The notes beneath the pieces are model-generated. The model worked only from the letters and a program-made list of their open reading frames with translations. It was not told the DNA's origin and did no database searches. A program made the translations under genes and the position numbers. From Candidatus Thiodiazotropha sp. (ex Monitilora ramsayi) (lineage in GTDB: Bacteria > Pseudomonadota > Gammaproteobacteria > Chromatiales > Chromatiaceae), in assembly GCA_025655595.1 (NCBI GenBank), contig JAHXIO010000002.1:1-64000 (forward strand): a stretch of DNA of 64,000 bases, in the 5' to 3' direction. The stretch's first letter is position 1. Each line of letters opens with the position of its first letter. Below are positions 45,539 through 54,045 of this stretch, in pieces.

Positions 45539-45706
45539 TTTCTTGCTGACAACTGCACAAAATATCTCCTGTCACAGTGGCCGTTGATCGATGCGATTGA
45601 AAAGCCAACCCTTACTCAAATTGGCTAAGGGGTCGAGGAGAATGGCGCTTACTGAACGGGATTTGGTTCGCAATATGAGAATTCGTGAGGGGCTCTCACC
45701 TATTTC

Positions 45707-45767
45707 GGTGGGGCAAGGCCCCACCCTACCAAATTGGATGACGCGTAGGGTGGGGCCCTGCCCCACC
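45707..45767. repeat. Inverted pair of REP-like palindromes
   Basis: Two 23-bp units (45707-45729 and 45745-45767) face each other across 15 bases; each has an 8-bp hairpin GGTGGGGC-nnn-GCCCCACC. The sequence lies downstream of the E2 gene and may end its transcript. Confidence 0.75.
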
Positions 45768-45812
45768 ATGGCGATGTAGGATATCAGGGTGAATTCTCAT
45801 ATCGCCCTCCGG

Positions 45813-46124
45813 GCCTGAGGGACTCCTTTGCTTGGGTGCGTCCTGATGGGAGGGATTGATTCGTCTGCTGCGCTACGGCGTCCTGCGGCGCTTCGCGCCT
45901 TGTCGAACGAAGGGTTCGAATCAAAGCCTCCCTGCACCGCCAATTAAAAAGGGGCCTGCGGGACTCCTTTGCTTGGGTGCGTCCTGATGGGAGGGATTGA
46001 TTCATCTGCTTCGCAGATTCACCCCTGCGGGGCGCCTTCGCTGCGCTACGGCGTCCTGCGGCGCTTCGCGCCTTGTCGAACGAAGGGTTCGAATCAAAGC
46101 CTCCCACACCGCCAATTAAAAAGG
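45813..46124. repeat. Two tandem repeat units containing a tRNA-Ser-tail-like sequence
   Basis: Unit 1 (about 45813-45952) and unit 2 (about 45953-46124, with a 30-base insertion near 46010-46040) share almost identical sequence from GGGACTCCTTTGCTTGGG to CCGCCAATTAAAAAGGGG. Each forms an imperfect stem between GGGAGGGATTGATTC and GAATCAAAGCCTCCC. The end of each unit resembles the 3' end of the neighbouring tRNA-Ser plus its downstream bases, in opposite orientation. No protein coding is supported. Confidence 0.75.
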
Positions 46125-46151
46125 GGGCCCTTGTGGGGCCCCCTTTTTAAT
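46114..46151 (-). terminator. Terminator downstream of tRNA-Ser
   Basis: A perfect palindrome AATTAAAAAGGGGGCCC / GGGCCCCCTTTTTAATT with a short loop follows the tRNA directly on the minus strand and ends in TTTTT. The symmetry continues into the tRNA's CCGCCA end (46110-46157). Confidence 0.85.
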
Positions 46152-46242
46152 TGGCGGAGAGAGAGGGATTCGAACCCTCGATACGCTATTAACGTATACA
46201 CACTTTCCAGGCGTGCTCCTTCAGCCACTCGGACATCTCTCC
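46152..46242 (-). tRNA. tRNA-Ser (anticodon GGA)
   Basis: The 91-nucleotide gene folds as a long-variable-arm class II tRNA. The acceptor stem GGAGAGA pairs with TCTCTCC, the discriminator is G and CCA is encoded. The anticodon stem CACGC/GTGTG encloses loop CTGGAAA, giving anticodon GGA. The T loop is GGTTCGAATCC. The variable arm is GTATACGTTAATAGCGTATC-like. Confidence 0.96.
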
Positions 46243-46313
46243 GGATTTGGGAGGCGCAAGATTAAACCACTTCCCGTCCGGAAGCAAATTGCCCGGTGCC
46301 TGAATGCTGAAGG

Positions 46314-46784
46314 TTACAGATGCCTGCCGATTTCCGCTACAAAAGCCTCCTCTTCCGCTTTGCGGAAGGCGCTTGCCTGCATATGCAATAGTTTCCCATG
46401 ATCGCCCGATTCGCAATAGATGTCCGACTGACTCATCAGGTTTGAGTCCACCAGGGTATCGATGCCATATGGCATGCCAATCGGTGGCACTGCTCCAGCC
46501 TCACAGTCCGAAAAGGTCTCTTTCAGCTCATCTTCCGGAATCAGGGTGAATTTTCGACCTGTCAGACGCGCAACCTCATCCAGCCGTAACCGGTAGGTGG
46601 CGGGAATCACCGCCAGAAGATAGCGCTCATCATCACCCAGCAGAACCGATTTCGCCATTTGATCTCCCGGTATATGCGCCACTTCGGAGCTCATCAATGC
46701 GGAATCCGTGGGTAGATGGTCGATCTCCTCATAGTCGAGGGCATGGTTCTGCAGGTACTCCTTGAGGGTGATTGCAATAGCCAT
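46314..46784 (-). CDS. YbaK/EbsC-family aminoacyl-tRNA deacylase
   Basis: This 156-residue protein belongs to the YbaK/ProX editing-domain family, which hydrolyses misacylated tRNAs in trans. The key lysine is in GDQMAKSVLLGDD near residue 44, and the substrate loop GAVPPIGMPYGIDTLVD carries the conserved glycine-proline pattern. Which tRNA it edits is not evident. It is a single gene between tRNA-Ser and a divergent methyltransferase gene, with GGAGG upstream. Confidence 0.87.
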   Translation of the reverse strand: MAIAITLKEYLQNHALDYEEIDHLPTDSALMSSEVAHIPGDQMAKSVLLGDDERYLLAVIPATYRLRLDEVARLTGRKFTLIPEDELKETFSDCEAGAVPPIGMPYGIDTLVDSNLMSQSDIYCESGDHGKLLHMQASAFRKAEEEAFVAEIGRHL

Positions 46785-46901
46785 GTCAGCCTCCTTTATG
46801 ATCTCATCCCAGATAGGAGTATAGTTCAGGCTTCACCCGCGGAAACTTAGCGGAAACCCCATAAATCTAACCCCTTTTTTTGATTTGCGAGCAGCAGGAA
46901 T

Positions 46902-47732
46902 ATGGCTAAGAGAAAGAAGAAAGTGTCCGTCACCATGGCCGACTCGGCGGATCGTCACAGGCTTTATGAGCTATCCGTCCAGTGTTCCGAGGCAGAGATC
47001 GACTTTGTGGACGAGACGTTTAAAAAACTACGCGGCAGAAAAGCCAGACTGTTGAGAGAGGATTTCTGCGGCACCGCAAACGTCTGCTGCGAGTGGGTAC
47101 GACGTCGAAAATTCAACCGCGCTATCGGCGTCGACTTGGACAAGGAAGTACTCGATTGGGGACGCGCTCATCAACTTGGCGACCTCAAACCATCGGAGCG
47201 CAAACGAATTACTTTGCTGGAAGAGAATGTCCTCTCGGTCAAAACAGAACCGATTGAGATTATATCGGCAATGAATTTCAGCTATTGGTTGTTCAAGGAT
47301 CGCAAACAGTTAAAACGATATTTCAAACGTGCCCATAACCAACTTGCGGATGACGGCATCCTCTTCATGGATGCCTACGGTGGGTATGACTCGTATAAGG
47401 AGATCGAGGAAGAGCGGGAGATCGAGGATGGAGACACCACCTTCACCTACACTTGGGAGCAGGAAAAATATGAGCCGATCAGCGGCAATCTGGTCTGTCA
47501 TATCCATTTCGATTTCGAGGATGGCTCCCGCCTGGAGCGCGCTTTCAGTTACGACTGGCGTCTCTGGAATTTACCGGAGATCAGGGAACTGCTGGATGAA
47601 GCCGGATTCAGAAAAGTGACGTTCTACTGGCAGGGATTCGATGAGGACGGTGAACCTGACGGGAATTTCGTACCGGTTACTGAGGGTGAGGCTGACGCGG
47701 GTTGGATCTGCTATATCACTGCGGAGAAATAA
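46902..47732 (+). CDS. Class I SAM-dependent methyltransferase
   Basis: This 276-residue Rossmann-fold methyltransferase has motif I as LREDFCGTANVCCEWV (a DFCGTG-like variant), acidic strand AIGVDLDKEVLDWG, and post-motif ISAMNFSYWLF. The N terminus is very basic (AKRKKKVSV), which could aid nucleic-acid or ribosome binding. The end of the protein includes SYDWRLWNLPEIRELLDEAGF, typical of small-molecule/protein methyltransferases. The substrate is unknown. It is a single gene, convergent with mobB. Confidence 0.85.
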   Translation: MAKRKKKVSVTMADSADRHRLYELSVQCSEAEIDFVDETFKKLRGRKARLLREDFCGTANVCCEWVRRRKFNRAIGVDLDKEVLDWGRAHQLGDLKPSERKRITLLEENVLSVKTEPIEIISAMNFSYWLFKDRKQLKRYFKRAHNQLADDGILFMDAYGGYDSYKEIEEEREIEDGDTTFTYTWEQEKYEPISGNLVCHIHFDFEDGSRLERAFSYDWRLWNLPEIRELLDEAGFRKVTFYWQGFDEDGEPDGNFVPVTEGEADAGWICYITAEK

Positions 47733-47769
47733 GCCTCACCGCATCTTACACAATAGTCGGACAGTATCC

Positions 47770-47792
47770 GTAGGGTGCGGCCCTGCCGCACC
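47770..47792. repeat. REP-like palindrome
   Basis: One 23-bp unit GTAGGGTGCGGCCCTGCCGC... with an 8-bp hairpin sits between the convergent methyltransferase and mobB genes and could terminate both transcripts. Confidence 0.7.
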
Positions 47793-47818
47793 GATAATTG
47801 GAAAACTCACTGACTTCA

Positions 47819-48361
47819 CTATGACGAAAATCTCTCGCAATACTCCTCGATGAATCTGGCAATGGCGAGAGGATCATTCAGATCCAGACTCGGCAGGCCA
47901 GCGTGGTTATCAAGCGATTCGTCAGTGGCAATGGCAATTATCGAATCGTCCTGTTCAAACAGAAGCGGTTTTCCAAGGGAAGGACGATGCAGTTCAATCT
48001 TTGGAAATGAAAGATGACGAAAACCCTCGACCAGCACCAAATCCAGTGACGACAGGTCCATCCTGGCCAGAAGTTCGGGCAACTCAGGTTCTGACTCATC
48101 CGGTGTCTCAGCCATCAAAGCCCACCGATTTGCACTGGCCAGCAATACCTGCTCAGCCCCTGCCTTGCGTAATTCATAACTGTCTTTGCCGGGTTGATCG
48201 AACTCTACCCGATGGTGTGCGTGTTTGATAAGACCGGGATGCAAACCCTGATCCCGCAGTATAGGAATTACCTGCTTAAGAAGGGTAGTCTTACCAGTTC
48301 CGCTGAAAGCGGCAAAACCGAGCACAGGCAAATGAATATTGAGCATTTTTTCTGTTGTCAT
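47819..48361 (-). CDS. mobB: Molybdopterin-guanine dinucleotide biosynthesis adaptor MobB
   Basis: MobB is a GTP-binding accessory protein for attaching GMP to molybdopterin. The 180-residue product has a P-loop in FAAFSGTGKTTLLKQV near residue 17, and the family segments GLIKHAHHRVEFDQPGKDSYELRKAGA and LDLVLVEGFRH. mobA is not adjacent. It is downstream of the chemotaxis operon on the same strand after a 110-base gap; function in molybdenum-cofactor assembly is independent of motility. Confidence 0.92.
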   Translation of the reverse strand: MTTEKMLNIHLPVLGFAAFSGTGKTTLLKQVIPILRDQGLHPGLIKHAHHRVEFDQPGKDSYELRKAGAEQVLLASANRWALMAETPDESEPELPELLARMDLSSLDLVLVEGFRHLSFPKIELHRPSLGKPLLFEQDDSIIAIATDESLDNHAGLPSLDLNDPLAIARFIEEYCERFSS

Positions 48362-48470
48362 GAGTGGGATAGATTGATAATCGCTGCGTAATTAGCAAGG
48401 ATCAGCAAACGCCTATGGATAAGACATGGAGAGAACCCGCAAATCCTGAGACTGGTTATTTCAACAGATG

Positions 48471-48863
48471 TCACTTGATGCCATGCATCATAATGATCAG
48501 ATCAGCCGCATCCCGGCTGATCCCCAACTCACTAACCAGTTGATCCGGCCCTGCCCCGTTCTGCACCATCCTGATCGCATCTGAGTAAGGCGGATCGTCG
48601 GTCTGATTGTGTTGTTCTATATAGTCCTGGCGCTCTTCCAGATCCCGGCCATGGCGCTCCAGGCGGTTGACCCGTTTATCGACACCGACGGCACTGGAAC
48701 AGAGTGCGCCTACCGTCTGTTTCAGGGTTTCGATGTCCCGCTTCTGCTGAGCTGCCGTTTCTCGACGACGGGACTCAAGATACAGGTAGACAATGAATTG
48801 AATGACAATCAATGTCAGCAGCGCAATCAGAAGGCCCCACATGAGGGAGGTATCATTTGACAT
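48471..48863 (-). CDS. DUF2802 family protein of chemotaxis operon
   Basis: This 130-residue protein has one N-terminal membrane helix (LMWGLLIALLTLIVIQFIVYLYL), then a coiled-coil (about 30-85) and a helix-turn-helix-like C terminus (DAIRMVQNGAGPDQLVSELGISRDAADLIIMMHG, about 95-128). It matches DUF2802, a family found after cheW in polar-flagellate Vibrio and Pseudomonas. Its start overlaps the stop of a 57-codon gene as TGATG. Function is not established; the membrane anchor plus C-terminal module suggests a tether or adaptor at the pole. Confidence 0.82.
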   Translation of the reverse strand: MSNDTSLMWGLLIALLTLIVIQFIVYLYLESRRRETAAQQKRDIETLKQTVGALCSSAVGVDKRVNRLERHGRDLEERQDYIEQHNQTDDPPYSDAIRMVQNGAGPDQLVSELGISRDAADLIIMMHGIK

Positions 48864-49036
48864 CAGGCGTACTCATCAATGTGCGGTTTCCCGTCTTCTT
48901 CGTCATTGGGTTTTTGCTTGGGTTTGCGTTGCGCCTTTTCGTCCGCCGGTTTTGGCCGCTCACGTCTTAAAGGCGGTTTCGCCGGATTGACCGGATAGAG
49001 CGGATTCAGTGGTGATTTTTCACCGATTTCAGGCAT
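48863..49036 (-). CDS. Small 57-residue proline/lysine-rich protein of chemotaxis operon
   Basis: An ATG at 49036 opens 57 codons, ending in TGA that overlaps the DUF2802 start. The product (MPEIGEKSPLNPLYPVNPAK..., ending HIDEYA) is rich in proline, lysine and acidic residues and predicted disordered. The start-stop overlap, no stop codons, and a GGAGG 12 bases upstream support a real gene. The N-terminal SPLNPLYPVNPAKPPLR motif could be a docking peptide. I recall similar short genes in this position in related operons but cannot verify here. Confidence 0.65.
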   Translation of the reverse strand: MPEIGEKSPLNPLYPVNPAKPPLRRERPKPADEKAQRKPKQKPNDEEDGKPHIDEYA

Positions 49037-49301
49037 AGCGGAGATCCTCCATGAGAGGGATTCTATCCTTTAGAAGGATAGCGTCAAAATTGCCTCGTGA
49101 CCGGGTCATATGTGCAATCTGAGAACCGACCCGGTTCTGTCGACTTTTTGGGGCTTCCTATTTTGTTCAGAATTGGACGTCGAGGTACAACGAGCAGAGG
49201 CAGAGTATGCCACACACAGTGGTTGAAATGTCGAGAGGATGTCTTCAGCATTCAATAAACGAGTCGGCAACTGATGAATGGCTGGTCACCGGCTCCACCT
49301 C

Positions 49302-49784
49302 TCAATACATACTGATTTCCTGCCACTCCTCATCAGTCAGGAGTTTGTTCAAATCGACCAGAATCAACAGCCCCTCCTCCTGGGTCGCTACGCCCTGGAT
49401 ATAGCGGGAGCTGTCATCCGTTCCCACATTCGGAGCCACATCGATATCGCTTTCTCGCAATTCGACAACTTCGGCAACAGCATCGACCAGAATGCCCACG
49501 ACCTGTTTTTCCGATTCGATAACGATAATCCGACTCGCATCGTCCATCTCCGTGGATGGCAGTCCGAAGCGGGTTCGGGTATCGATTACCGTCACGACAT
49601 TTCCACGCAGATTGATGATTCCCAGCACATAGGGGGGTGCTCCCGGTACCGGAGCGATTTCTGTGACTCGCAGCACCTCCTGGACCTGCATGACATTGAT
49701 GCCATAGACTTCATCCTTGAGGATGAAAGTTACGAACTGGATCAGTGGACCGCCACCGCTCTCTTCATCGTCTGTATGTGACAT
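49302..49784 (-). CDS. cheW: Chemotaxis coupling protein CheW
   Basis: CheW links chemoreceptors to CheA in signalling arrays. The ATG at 49784 follows GAGGT and gives 160 residues (MSHTDDEESGGG); the frame runs 12 codons further upstream. CheW-like features are FILKDEVYGINVMQVQEVLR, PGAPPYVLGIINLRGNVVTVID, and VVGILVDAVAEVVEL. An acidic N-terminal tail is extra. It lies 49 bases after parP and is part of the polar che operon. About 265 bases without a gene separate it from the next small gene. Confidence 0.94.
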   Translation of the reverse strand: MSHTDDEESGGGPLIQFVTFILKDEVYGINVMQVQEVLRVTEIAPVPGAPPYVLGIINLRGNVVTVIDTRTRFGLPSTEMDDASRIIVIESEKQVVGILVDAVAEVVELRESDIDVAPNVGTDDSSRYIQGVATQEEGLLILVDLNKLLTDEEWQEISMY

Positions 49785-49833
49785 TACGCTACCTCGTATT
49801 TTCTCTTTTCTTGTCACCACTCATACGGCACAA

Positions 49834-50517
49834 CTAACCGGCAAGCATCTCCATCACCCCGTCCACATCGATCATCACTGTCAGCTTCTCTATGATAATC
49901 CCAGCATACCAGGGGTGAGTGCCTTTAAAACCGCGCCAACGAATAGCCGTCTTATCCAGCATTTCGGTTCCTTTAAGCGATTCCACCGCCAGACCCCGCG
50001 AACCCTCTCCGATCAGGAGTATATGCCTCAATAAGGACTCATCCGTTTCGTCCAATTGCTTCTCAGGCATCAACAATCGTTGAGTATCCACTACAACCAC
50101 CTTATTGTCTTGGTTGAGCACGACACCCAAAGACCAGTCCGGCTGACCGGGTAACTGACTGATCCTATCCTCAATCGGAAGGATGCCGTTCAGACGTGAC
50201 AGCGGCACAGCCAAATTGACGTTATTCACGGAGAACGTCAATACCTGAAATGGTACCTCGGCCCATTCAGGAACCTCTGGATGTGACAGTGCTTCATCAA
50301 CCGCATCCGGGACAACCGTTTCACAGGATATCTGAGGGTCTTTTTCACTCTTAAGCAGGATATCGGCCTGTGCAGTCTCTGCTTTAGTTGACGTGGAGGT
50401 AACAGGTTTTGCCGGATCGCCATCTATCTCAGACAATAGCGTATCCAGATAGTCGGCCAGTGCCACGTCGGGCTTGGCAACTGTCTTGGTCCGCTGCTGC
50501 TTCAGCCGCTCAGTCAT
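49834..50517 (-). CDS. parP: ParP-like CheW-domain protein
   Basis: This 227-residue protein has a low-complexity N-terminal half (about 1-85, with DVALADYLDTLLSEIDG conserved near the start) and a C-terminal CheW-like domain (about 90-225: FQVLTFSVNNVNLAVPLSRLNGI, GVVLNQDNKVVVVDT). In Vibrio, ParP binds CheA and ParC to place chemoreceptor arrays at the flagellated pole; the gene follows parC and precedes cheW as here. The four-base overlap with parC supports the assignment. Confidence 0.83.
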   Translation of the reverse strand: MTERLKQQRTKTVAKPDVALADYLDTLLSEIDGDPAKPVTSTSTKAETAQADILLKSEKDPQISCETVVPDAVDEALSHPEVPEWAEVPFQVLTFSVNNVNLAVPLSRLNGILPIEDRISQLPGQPDWSLGVVLNQDNKVVVVDTQRLLMPEKQLDETDESLLRHILLIGEGSRGLAVESLKGTEMLDKTAIRWRGFKGTHPWYAGIIIEKLTVMIDVDGVMEMLAG

Positions 50518-51314
50518 CCGGCGTCACCAGCCAGGGAGACCGATTCCGGTTCATGCATCAGCTCCTGCAACAGCTTGCTATAAGCCTGTATGCCCCGGCT
50601 TTGCGGAGAAAAGATCGAGGGAGGAATCCCCGCCTTGCTCGCCTCCCTGAACTGGGTATCGACAGGTATGAGGCTATGCCAAAGATGTTCGGGATAGCTC
50701 TCTTTCATCACCCGTATACTGTCGACAGAAGCCCGGGTGCGGCGATCGAACATGGTCGGCACAATGAGGTAAGGCAGTGGGACATGGCGGGATTTCGTCA
50801 CCATCTGCAGTGTATGAATCATGCGCTCCAGGCCCTTCAGCGCGAGAAATTCTGTCTGGACCGGAATGATCAGTTGTTCACACGCCGCCATGGCGTTAAT
50901 CATCAGAATACCCAGAATCGGCGGGCAATCGAGGATCACATGGTCATAACGCCCTTCAAGCCGCTGCAGCGCCTGTTTGATCACCAATCCCATACCATCG
51001 AGACGGCCGGCCTGTCGATCAAGCGTAGCCAATGCCATCTCTGCCGGCATCAGATCCAACCCTTCGGTACCGGTGGGATAGATCAACCCCGCCGGATCAA
51101 CATCGCGCTTTTCCGCCACGCCTTTGAAAAGGCTGTAGACACTCTCCTCGAGAACGTCGGGATCGTAGCGAAAATAGCTGGTGAGAGAAGCATGGGGATC
51201 GATATCGATCAGCAGTGTGCGCAAACCCCACTGTGACAATAACCCGCCTAGGGAGACACTGGTGGTCGTCTTGCCGACACCGCCTTTCTGATTGGCTACG
51301 GTCCAGATTCTCAC
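50514..51314 (-). CDS. parC: ParC, ParA-family ATPase for polar chemotaxis arrays
   Basis: This 266-residue ParA/MinD-family ATPase has the deviant Walker A KGGVGKTTTSVSL near residue 10, Walker A' LLIDIDPHASLTSYF and Walker B VILDCPP. In Vibrio and Pseudomonas the homologue (ParC/Soj-like) localises chemotaxis clusters to the pole. Position between motD and parP, with ATGA overlaps on both sides, distinguishes it from chromosomal ParA. The symbol is by synteny and should not be confused with topoisomerase IV parC. Confidence 0.86.
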   Translation of the reverse strand: MRIWTVANQKGGVGKTTTSVSLGGLLSQWGLRTLLIDIDPHASLTSYFRYDPDVLEESVYSLFKGVAEKRDVDPAGLIYPTGTEGLDLMPAEMALATLDRQAGRLDGMGLVIKQALQRLEGRYDHVILDCPPILGILMINAMAACEQLIIPVQTEFLALKGLERMIHTLQMVTKSRHVPLPYLIVPTMFDRRTRASVDSIRVMKESYPEHLWHSLIPVDTQFREASKAGIPPSIFSPQSRGIQAYSKLLQELMHEPESVSLAGDAG

Positions 51315-52165
51315 TGGCCGGTACCGGGCAGATCGATGGTCTGGTCGGGCTGTCCGTTCATGCCCAGGATCACCAGAGTGACGCGGCGGTTCTTGGCTCG
51401 CCCAACCTCTGTATCGTTTTCCGCAGCAGGTCGGTGTTCACCATAGCCGATGGCAGACATCCGATCCGGATCAACGCCCATGCGCGTCATCAGGTGAACA
51501 ACGCTGGCGGCGCGTGCAGCCGACAGCTCCCAATTGGAGGGAAACTCTTCCGTATGAATGGGACGGTTGTCGGTATTCCCCTCCACCTGTATCTGGTTAG
51601 GCACTTTTGCCAGTACCTGGCTGATATTGCGCAGAGCCGTCACAGCCGTTTTAGACAAGGTTGCGCGGCCACTGGCAAACAACATCTTATCTTTCATATT
51701 CACCTTGACCCGGTTCTTGGTATAGGTCACCTCCACCAGATCCTGTTCTACATAGGCACCCAACATGTCTTCGATGGTGGCGGCCAGAAAACTGAGTCGC
51801 TGTCCCTCCTCCGATGGTATGTCGGCCACAACATCCTGGTTTTCCCGATCTCTGCCGAAATCATCATAGGTACCCGGCCCCAATCGGACATCGGTCTGGA
51901 TCAGCGCATTCTCCTGCTCAGCACCGACGATCTCACCGCTTTGACGCCGCTGTTCGCCAACCTGGATAGGGTCGAGACTGCGGCCACTCTCCTGAAACGC
52001 GTGAGTCAGCGTCTGTGAGAGAACACGATATTTCCCCTCGTTGACGGATGAGACTGAATACATGACAACAAAGAAGGCAAACAATAAAGTAATGAAATCC
52101 GCATAGGAGACGATCCATCTCTCATGGTTGGCAGGCTCTTCTTGACGTTTGCGTCTCCTGGCCAT
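51311..52165 (-). CDS. motD: Flagellar motor stator protein MotD (MotB family)
   Basis: This 284-residue stator protein has a plug/membrane segment near the N terminus (ERWIVSYADFITLLFAFFVVMYSVSS) with the proton-carrying aspartate in SYADF. The C-terminal OmpA-like peptidoglycan-binding domain (about 150-270) contains VEGNTDNRPIHTEEFPSNWELSAARAASVV (landmark). Pseudomonas has MotCD as a second stator for swarming and viscous media. It is 10 bases after motC and overlaps parC. Secure as MotB-family; MotD by synteny. Confidence 0.92.
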   Translation of the reverse strand: MARRRKRQEEPANHERWIVSYADFITLLFAFFVVMYSVSSVNEGKYRVLSQTLTHAFQESGRSLDPIQVGEQRRQSGEIVGAEQENALIQTDVRLGPGTYDDFGRDRENQDVVADIPSEEGQRLSFLAATIEDMLGAYVEQDLVEVTYTKNRVKVNMKDKMLFASGRATLSKTAVTALRNISQVLAKVPNQIQVEGNTDNRPIHTEEFPSNWELSAARAASVVHLMTRMGVDPDRMSAIGYGEHRPAAENDTEVGRAKNRRVTLVILGMNGQPDQTIDLPGTGQ

Positions 52166-52175
52166 AGCGTCGCAC

Positions 52176-52922
52176 TCAGTGCATGAAACCCTTGAGTTTG
52201 TTCTCTATGGTGCGCGGATTGTCGCCTTCCGCGATACCGACGATGCCTTCGATGACCATCTCCCTGAACTTGGATATATTCTCCGACTGTGTCTTCAGTT
52301 TGGCGGCGATCGGCAATAGAAAGAGATTGGCCAGGCCAACGCCATAGATGGTAGCGACGAATGCCGTGGCGATACCGCTGCCCAGCTTGCTGGGATCCGC
52401 CAGATTCTGCATCACATGGATCAGCCCCATAACGGCACCAATAATGCCGATGGTTGGTGAGTAGCCGCCCATGCCTTCGAACACCTTGGCTGCATGAATA
52501 TCATGCTGCTCGCTGGCATCCACCTCCATCTCCAGGGTATCGCGCAGGTTCTCCGGCTCGCTTCCGTCCACGAGCATCTGCATGCCTTTACGGATGAAGG
52601 GGTCGGATTCATCATCGGCAATTGATTCCAGTCCGAGCAGTCCCTCCTTGCGGGCGATATTACTCCATGTCACCAGCTTTTCGATGGTCGATTGCATATC
52701 GAGCCTGGCAGGAATAAAGACGCGACCGGAAAGTCTCAGAGCGTGGAGAAAAACAGGTACGGGTGTCTGCAGTAAGATTGCGCCGATAGTGCCTCCGGTA
52801 ACAATCACCATTGCGGGCCCATTGACCAGGGAGTCGATATGACCGCCTTCCAGCCAATTGCCGCCGATGATCGCCAAGAAGGCAATGAGGATGCCGATGA
52901 AGCTGAGAAAATCGAGTCTCAT
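52176..52922 (-). CDS. motC: Flagellar motor stator protein MotC (MotA family)
   Basis: This 248-residue membrane protein has about four hydrophobic segments: SFIGILIAFLAIIGGNWL, PAMVIVTGGTIGAILLQ, GGYSPTIGIIGAVMGLIHV and GSGIATAFVATIYGVGLANLFLLPIA. The cytoplasmic loop carries conserved charged residues for torque. It overlaps cheB by ATGA and pairs with motD downstream. MotC rather than MotA is by position in the che operon, as in Pseudomonas. Confidence 0.92.
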   Translation of the reverse strand: MRLDFLSFIGILIAFLAIIGGNWLEGGHIDSLVNGPAMVIVTGGTIGAILLQTPVPVFLHALRLSGRVFIPARLDMQSTIEKLVTWSNIARKEGLLGLESIADDESDPFIRKGMQMLVDGSEPENLRDTLEMEVDASEQHDIHAAKVFEGMGGYSPTIGIIGAVMGLIHVMQNLADPSKLGSGIATAFVATIYGVGLANLFLLPIAAKLKTQSENISKFREMVIEGIVGIAEGDNPRTIENKLKGFMH

Positions 52923-53983
52923 ATCGTTCTCGCTAATGTGGGCCCGATCTCATCCAGGGTCAGGACCCGATCAGACAGACCCGCACTTTCCACCGCCTGC
53001 GGCATTCCATAGACCACACAACTCTTTTCATCCTGACTCCACACCCCCGATCCGTTTGTTTTCAATTTCCTGGCACCCTCCCTCCCGTCTGATCCCATGC
53101 CGGTCAATACAATGGCCAAAGCGTTGCCGTTTAAACTTGAGGCAACAGAGGATAGCAACAGATCAACACTGGGCCGGTAGATCTGGCCCGGTAACGGATC
53201 AGTCACTCGTACCTGATGGCCAGCCGGTCCACGTTCCACTGTCATCTGCCTGCCACCCGGCGCAATGAGCGCCAGCCCCGGCCTCAACGAATCACGATCC
53301 ATGGCCTCTTTGACTTCAATGGCACAAACCGAATTTAATCTGTCGGCAAAGGCTTTTGTAAAACTGGCCGGCATATGCACGGCGATGACTACCGGTAATT
53401 TAAAGTTACGAGGCAAAGCCGCCAGAACCTCACGCAAGGCAACTGGTCCGCCGGTAGATGCCCCAATCGCAACAAGCGACGGTTTCAGTTCCTTCCCACC
53501 TGCCGGAGTTACCGGGGGGGATTGTCTAAGAGTCGTCGGTCGAAAATGTGGACTTGGTATTCTCTTTACTGGTAGTTGGGCTCGCCCGACCGCACGCACA
53601 CGCTCCAACAACAATGATTGGGCCTCTTGCCCTACTCCGCCTGCACCCTGCATATCCTTCGGTAGGAAATCGAGGGCTCCCGCATCCAGTGCCTCTAGAG
53701 TCTCCTTGGCACCCTCTTTAGTCAGCGCTGAAAACATCAGAATCCGTGTCGGCGACTCTGTCATGATTCTGCGAACGGCGGAGATTCCATCGACGACCGG
53801 CATCTCCACATCCATGGTAACGACATCGGGCTTTAAAGTTCTCACCTTGTCTATCGCCTCCTGCCCGTTGCCGGCGATGCCCACGATTTCTATGTCTTCC
53901 GCTTGAGTCAACGCATCGGTAATTCGATTACGAAAAAAAGCGGAATCGTCGACGATCAGTACTTTGAGTCTGGGGGCCATCAT
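52919..53983 (-). CDS. cheB: Chemotaxis response regulator protein-glutamate methylesterase CheB
   Basis: CheB removes receptor methyl groups after phosphorylation by CheA. The N-terminal receiver (about 3-125) has VDDSAFFRN, the phosphoacceptor D in DVVTMDVEMPVVDG, and the K/S/T set. A linker (125-165) joins the C-terminal methylesterase domain, with the catalytic triad S in AIGASTGGPVALREVL, H in IAVHMPASFTKAFADRL and D in GMGSDGREGARKL. It follows cheA, separated by a short region with a repeat fragment; the two start ATGs differ by one codon. Confidence 0.95.
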   Translation of the reverse strand: MMAPRLKVLIVDDSAFFRNRITDALTQAEDIEIVGIAGNGQEAIDKVRTLKPDVVTMDVEMPVVDGISAVRRIMTESPTRILMFSALTKEGAKETLEALDAGALDFLPKDMQGAGGVGQEAQSLLLERVRAVGRAQLPVKRIPSPHFRPTTLRQSPPVTPAGGKELKPSLVAIGASTGGPVALREVLAALPRNFKLPVVIAVHMPASFTKAFADRLNSVCAIEVKEAMDRDSLRPGLALIAPGGRQMTVERGPAGHQVRVTDPLPGQIYRPSVDLLLSSVASSLNGNALAIVLTGMGSDGREGARKLKTNGSGVWSQDEKSCVVYGMPQAVESAGLSDRVLTLDEIGPTLARTI

Positions 53984-54045
53984 CCTTTACCACTCGAACT
54001 TGCCAATATGTATCGATGCTGAACATTCCCACATGCGGCAACCTT

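Noticed and set aside
45813..46124. CRISPR array
   Set aside because: Only two long, near-identical units with no short regular repeats or unique spacers; no cas genes.
45969..46265. 98-codon plus-strand frame across tRNA-Ser and the repeats, containing RERDSNPRY
   Set aside because: It is antisense through the tRNA gene and repeat units; this kind of frame is a well-known false protein over tRNA-Ser genes.
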